Source: Oscillospiraceae bacterium (GTDB taxonomy: Bacteria > Bacillota_A > Clostridia > Oscillospirales > Acutalibacteraceae). Taken from it: 6,977 bases of DNA. Shown piece by piece: positions 5,982 through 6,977 of this stretch. The stretch covers positions 444 through 7,420 of the forward strand of contig DOWI01000169.1 of the NCBI GenBank assembly GCA_003519645.1. Reading direction: 5' to 3'. The notes beneath the pieces are model-generated. The model did not search any database, had not been told where the DNA came from, and saw only the letters and a list, made by a program, of their open reading frames with translations. Each line of letters opens with the position of its first letter. Position 1 is the stretch's first letter. Made by a program: the position numbers and the translations under genes.

Positions 5982-6583
5982 AAAAAAGGCTGCTTATTGT
6001 ATCCGCGTCTGTGCTTATCATTGCTGTATGGGCGGCACGCCTTATTTATCTTAACACCCACACGCCCTTCGCTAATGAGCTTTATTATTCTATGGGTGAA
6101 ACCGTGGCGTATGAGGATGATTTCTTTAATGCTTCGGATGAAAACCGGGACGGTTACTCGATTATTGTTAAAAGAGCAACCATTTATCCTTATCAAGAAT
6201 TTGCTGACAAGATGAACATCGTCCTTTCACCCAAAAGCGAAACCGCCTACTTCCGTGCAGATTACGTGTATGATGTGGAGGTTACCATCATCAACAAGGG
6301 AAACGAGGTCGGCGCTATTGATATGTTCAATACGCTTCTTGTCAATTCTAACTTAAGAATGCCTATTGACATAGCTTTATGGGAACTCATGTATCCGCAG
6401 CTTGGAGGATCTTATTCATTTAAACTGAGGCCTGATACCCAGATGGACTTTCACTTCCCTTATACTATTGAAACCTCTTTCGAGCAAAAGAATATTAGCT
6501 TACAAGATTTGAAAACGAGACCGCTTTTACTCAATATATCAAATTACCCCGACAAAAAAATGATCCGTATTGAATTGAGCTGA
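5978..6583 (+). CDS. Membrane-anchored extracytoplasmic protein, DUF5028-like
   Basis: A 201-residue protein with KKR at the start and one hydrophobic segment (about 4-25) that probably stays as an N-terminal anchor, since no good cleavage site or lipobox is seen. The outer domain contains NRDGYSIIVKRATIYPYQEF, then YVYDVEVTIINKGNEVGAIDM, LWELMYPQLGGSYSF, LRPDTQMDFHFPYTI and a terminal MIRIEL strand: a beta-rich fold that I recall as DUF5028, seen in Firmicutes next to ABC transporters. Function is unknown; an accessory or immunity subunit is plausible. AAGGAGG lies seven bases before ATG 5978, and the start overlaps the ATPase stop by four bases, so this is the coupled last gene of the operon. 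It has the same general plan as the lipoprotein at the operon's start, but I cannot align them confidently. No clear terminator follows. Confidence 0.8.
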   Translation: MKKRLLIVSASVLIIAVWAARLIYLNTHTPFANELYYSMGETVAYEDDFFNASDENRDGYSIIVKRATIYPYQEFADKMNIVLSPKSETAYFRADYVYDVEVTIINKGNEVGAIDMFNTLLVNSNLRMPIDIALWELMYPQLGGSYSFKLRPDTQMDFHFPYTIETSFEQKNISLQDLKTRPLLLNISNYPDKKMIRIELS

Positions 6584-6841
6584 CCCTTTGTGTATCGGTA
6601 TGGATGGCGTTTCCATTTACAACACGGGTCATATCAACATTCACCATATGAACTGCAAAGACGATCTTGACTACCATTGAATATCGCCCACATCGGGTGG
6701 ATTCTTCGCGCACAGTTGGGGCTTTTGTGGCGACGATATTTTTGGCGTTTGAGTTTAATCGTATACATTTTTATGTAATTATGACTTTCTTCTATCAATC
6801 CTCCCCTGAACAATAATATAAAAAACACAAAATAAAACAAA
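6584..6841. other. Gene-free stretch with a possible protein remnant
   Basis: No convincing gene. On the plus strand, ATG 6600 opens a 26-codon frame ending at TGA 6678-6680 (MDGVSIYNTGHINIHHMNC, then KDDLDYH), continuous upstream to a stop shared with the end of the preceding gene; it lacks a ribosome binding site and looks like the tail of a lost gene. On the minus strand, ATG 6766-6768 opens 44 codons rich in Lys/Arg (KLKRQKYRRHKS), also without a ribosome binding site. From about 6740 on the sequence is AT-rich. No strong operon terminator was found. Confidence 0.4.
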
Positions 6842-6877
6842 ACATCACCCACAGGTCGAAAGGTCTGTGGGTGATGT
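6842..6877 (-). terminator. Strong intrinsic terminator for a minus-strand transcript
   Basis: ACATCACCCACAG (6842-6854) and CTGTGGGTGATGT (6865-6877) form a perfect 13-bp stem with a 10-nt loop. On the minus strand the hairpin is followed by TTTTGTTTTATTTTG, a good U-tract; on the plus strand no T-run follows (CGGTAATGAAAG). It therefore ends a transcript coming from the right, and lies about 39 bases past the stop codon of the partial minus-strand gene. It may also slow plus-strand read-through from the ABC operon. Confidence 0.8.
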
Positions 6878-6916
6878 CGGTAATGAAAGAGGGGTTAAAA
6901 ATGCGTGAATTTTTAT

Positions 6917-6977
6917 TTAAACATCCAGATAATCATTAACATATAGACATAATTTTTTTGCCAGCACAGTTTCCTGC
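6917..6977 (-). CDS. 3' end of a minus-strand gene (partial)
   Basis: Read on the minus strand from the right edge, the frame gives QETVLAKKLCLYVNDYLDV and stops at TAA (6917-6919). The amphipathic, helix-like end and the well-placed terminator downstream support a real C-terminus, but 19 residues are too few to name a family. The gene converges with the ABC operon. Other minus-strand frames stop within a few codons. Confidence 0.45.
   Translation of the reverse strand, partial: QETVLAKKLCLYVNDYLDV

Noticed and set aside
6634..6768. Minus-strand frame of 44 codons rich in Lys and Arg starting at 6768
   Set aside because: No ribosome binding site within reach (GGAGG is over 30 bases away) and no recognisable motif; kept only as a remark on the gene-free stretch.
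6901..6936. Plus-strand 12-residue frame after GAGGGG near the right edge
   Set aside because: Although the spacing to ATG 6901 is good, it overlaps the end of the minus-strand gene and is too short to support.
1..6977. Looked for tRNA or rRNA genes, CRISPR arrays, transposase genes and direct repeat arrays
   Set aside because: None seen: no regularly spaced repeats, no DDE or serine/tyrosine recombinase motifs in any long frame, no cloverleaf pattern noticed.

Overview
The window looks like a chromosomal accessory region from a low-to-mid GC Gram-positive of the class Clostridia, perhaps a gut Oscillospiraceae or Lachnospiraceae relative. Reasons: strong AGGAGG-type ribosome binding sites, TTG and GTG starts, a sigma-70-like promoter, a clostridial-style ECF sigma factor with a DUF4367-type anti-sigma gene, and Gram-positive signal peptides and a lipobox. 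The taxonomic call is inference.

Left edge (1-366): the 3' end of an unrecognised gene runs in and stops at 259. Its last 55 codons lie on a 160-bp imperfect palindrome (61-220). A promoter follows (306-334).

Regulatory module (367-1606): an ECF-type sigma factor and, overlapping it, a membrane protein with a cytoplasmic N-terminus, one membrane helix and a DUF4367-like outer domain, probably its anti-sigma factor. Just downstream is a promoter-like motif (1631-1660) that may be the sigma factor's own target, followed by a small secreted beta-rich protein (1716-2153).

Junction (2154-2421): a 36-codon frame (2203-2310) encodes what looks like the C-terminal half of an AgrD-type cyclic peptide autoinducer without its N-terminal leader; no agrB is in the window. 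Next comes a 17-codon frame with an excellent ribosome binding site (2348-2401).

Secreted protein plus ABC transporter operon (2422-6583): a small secreted protein with a bacteriocin-like look (resembling DUF2712/lactococcin-972-type exports), a 12-bp terminator hairpin (2855-2888), then five closely packed genes: a lipoprotein, two six-helix ABC permeases, an ATPase with Glu in place of the Q-loop Gln (as in BcrA/LanF self-immunity transporters), and a membrane-anchored extracytoplasmic protein resembling DUF5028. Spacing and overlaps (16 bp, 11-nt overlap, 23 bp, 4-nt overlap) indicate one transcript. The likely logic is a secreted antagonist or signal made at high level before the terminator, with a less abundant export, immunity or envelope-protection transporter made by read-through. 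The ECF module may control part of the region in response to envelope stress.

Right edge (6584-6977): about 260 bases without a convincing gene, then a minus-strand terminator (6842-6877) closing a gene whose last 19 codons enter from the right. The function of the whole locus is inferred from architecture; no homology search was possible.
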